From NCBI GenBank assembly GCA_964441025.1, contig CAYTXG010000005.1, positions 41,681 through 105,680 of the forward strand: DNA of 64,000 nt. The letters run 5' to 3'. The notes below the pieces were generated by a model. That model saw only the letters and a list, made by a program, of their open reading frames with translations, did not search any database and was not told the origin of the DNA. This document shows, piece by piece, positions 62,914-64,000 of the stretch. Each line of letters opens with the position of its first letter. Positions within the stretch are counted from its first letter, which is position 1. The stretch comes from JAAZIN01 sp964441025. GTDB taxonomy: Bacteria; Bacillota; Dethiobacteria; DTU022. Both the position numbers and the translations under genes were made by a program.

Positions 62914-63265
62914 CATAGCCTCTAGTCCACGCTAAATGCATTCCAGGTTGGGGGTATCATCCCCCAACCTTTTTACGTTGGCTGCTGGGTTTCAGAATCC
63001 CGTCCCGTCATGGCTATAAGTCTGCTGCATCGTCGGCATTGCCCTGGGGCAGCTCTGGCTGGGGGTACCGCTGTTGGGGCTCCCGCCCACTGCGGCAAAG
63101 TGGGCTCTCTGGAAAAGGTGCCTCAGTCTCTTTGCAGCCTTTTTGTTTTTCATACCTGCCTGTTCGTGCCCGGCCTGGGCGGAACTAAACAACGAGTGTG
63201 GGATGTTGTTAATTCAGATGGGCGATCAGATCAAACGCTGTAATGCTCATAGTCGACAGCGGAGG
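62914..63265. other. 352-base region between the beta-helix and nucleotidyltransferase genes
   Basis: It begins with the terminator at 62945-62974. From about 63035 to 63180 the plus strand has an open stretch with a hydrophobic pattern (LPPTAAKWALWKRC, then LFAAFLFFIPACSCPAWA) but no acceptable start, perhaps a decayed membrane or exported protein. Nothing else was identified. Confidence 0.4.
62945..62974 (+). terminator. Rho-independent terminator after the beta-helix gene
   Basis: AGGTTGGGGG, loop TATCAT, CCCCCAACCT, then TTTT: a perfect 10-bp stem, 31 bases after the stop. Confidence 0.85.
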
Positions 63266-64000
63266 TTAACTCTTGAACAACCTGCCTGCTTGCTCCTGGA
63301 AGGCTTTCAGGAGCAGGCTGAGGGGCTGCAGCCCGGGGATGATCCTTCCCTTGCCTGTTCTCCAATGGGGGAAGGCCTCTTTGTTGAACAGGAGGTACGA
63401 GAGCACTCTCCGCCGGTCCCGCCACCGGGGAGGCAGCAGCACCAGGCAGAGATATATCCCGGTGTATGATTTCCCGGCAAACAGCCTCTGCCGGTAGAAG
63501 CGCAGCTCCATGGGGCTGATTCTTTCTGCAGACAGGCTGATTCCTCCTGCTTCCACCGGCCAGTGGTGCTTACCGGCGACTGCGGCAACCAGCTCCCTGG
63601 TTACCGCTACCAGCTTCAGGCAGCGGTGCCGCGCGGCAGTGCTGTAGATCAAAGCCCAGTTCAGCCGCTCTCCCCACAGGGCTGCAAACTGGCACAGATC
63701 CAGGAACCATTTGGCCCCGGCGAACTTGTGCCCCAGGGCGAAGTGAAAAAGGGCATGCAGGAAGTGCATCTCCAGGCTGAGGCAGCGGACCGGAACTCCC
63801 TCAAGGATGATCTCCTCGCGGTGTGCAAACCAGGGGATGTCATTTGCGGGGTAGATTTTTTCCAGGGGCGAACCGCGCTGGATCAGGTTGATCAGATCCC
63901 AGTGCAGGTCCACGTTCACGGTGAAACCGCCCAGGGAGCGGTAAAAATGCAGCTCGTTGTGGTATTCCTCCGCGATGGCGGCCCATTCCCCTTTTGTCCC
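63266..64000 (-). CDS. Nucleotidyltransferase family protein (NTP_transf_5-like), 5' end off window
   Basis: The frame is open from base 64000 to a stop at 63266, about 244 residues, with the N-terminus missing. NVDLHWDLI, a run of the kind LSLEMHFLHALFHFALGHKF and FLDLCQFAAL are typical of the uncharacterised nucleotidyltransferase family PF14907. The active-site GSxxxxxD(x)D part would lie beyond the edge. Members occur near polysaccharide or peptide-modification loci, but the role is unknown. A 3' remnant of a second copy lies at 60990-61060. Confidence 0.75.
   Translation of the reverse strand, partial: GTKGEWAAIAEEYHNELHFYRSLGGFTVNVDLHWDLINLIQRGSPLEKIYPANDIPWFAHREEIILEGVPVRCLSLEMHFLHALFHFALGHKFAGAKWFLDLCQFAALWGERLNWALIYSTAARHRCLKLVAVTRELVAAVAGKHHWPVEAGGISLSAERISPMELRFYRQRLFAGKSYTGIYLCLVLLPPRWRDRRRVLSYLLFNKEAFPHWRTGKGRIIPGLQPLSLLLKAFQEQAGRLFKS

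Noticed and set aside
62992..63192. Minus-strand frame of 66 codons after the beta-helix gene
   Set aside because: No recognisable domain, no ribosome binding site, and the opposite strand has a more protein-like hydrophobic pattern; neither is good enough to call.

Overview
The window comes from the chromosome of an anaerobic, Gram-positive-type bacterium, most likely a clostridial Firmicute of the syntrophic or acetogenic kind. This is inferred from gene content and order, not from a marker-gene match. The supporting signs are tig-clpP-clpX-lonB-lon-ysxC, a T-box leader in front of leuS, Ap4A hydrolase YqeK, a SpoIVFA/SpoIVFB-like pair beside the rplU-rpmA-obg region, a complete Rnf complex, a PPi-type phosphofructokinase, an ECF transporter and a FadR-like regulator next to a beta-oxidation enzyme. 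Base composition is fairly GC-rich, and TTG and GTG starts behind good Shine-Dalgarno sites are common.

Layout: 1-1.5 kb, a leftward fatty-acid operon (FadR-type regulator, then a 3-hydroxyacyl-CoA dehydrogenase cut by the window edge) with a visible operator. 1.8-11.5 kb, rightward protein quality control (tig, clpP, clpX, lonB, lon), ysxC, a lone acyl-CoA dehydratase activase and a VanZ-like protein. 11.6-13.0 kb, leftward birA-bioY. 13.4-18.5 kb, valS, folC and a PflX-like radical SAM protein. 18.7-25.8 kb, rnfCDGEAB with apbE and a Gx-family membrane protein. 25.8-32.7 kb, maf, radC, mreBCD, PBP2 and rodA (cell elongation). 32.9-39.8 kb, SpoIVFA/SpoIVFB-like proteins, two radical SAM-linked proteins, rng, rplU and rpmA. 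40-49.8 kb, obg, nadD, an RRM protein, yqeK, an LCP-like protein, rsfS, a ThiF/MoeB-like enzyme, leuS, an Asp23 protein and comEA. 50-57.6 kb, ahcY (leftward), then pyrimidine-nucleoside phosphorylase, deoC, rnhA, two phosphofructokinases and class II aldolase. 57.7-60.8 kb, a leftward ECF transporter operon. 61-64 kb, an accessory patch with a secreted beta-helix protein between a remnant of, and a near-complete copy of, a nucleotidyltransferase gene.

How the genes fit together: Rnf couples ferredoxin/NAD redox to ion transport, and ApbE next door would attach FMN to RnfG and RnfD. MreBCD, PBP2 and RodA form the elongasome. Deoxyribose phosphate from nucleoside phosphorolysis is cleaved by DeoC to glyceraldehyde 3-phosphate, near the two phosphofructokinases and the aldolase. 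BirA and BioY handle biotin use and uptake.

The most striking observation is a complete tRNA-Ala(GGC) gene, CCA included, lying inside the T-box leader of leuS, between the specifier domain and the antiterminator. The second is a family of four short elements sharing a GGGGACGG core, each with its own different but self-complementary arms; one of them forms the end of a coding region. Other points are an EcfA subunit lacking the Walker B glutamate, an RnfG with two FMN-binding domains, and adjacent ATP-type and PPi-type phosphofructokinases.
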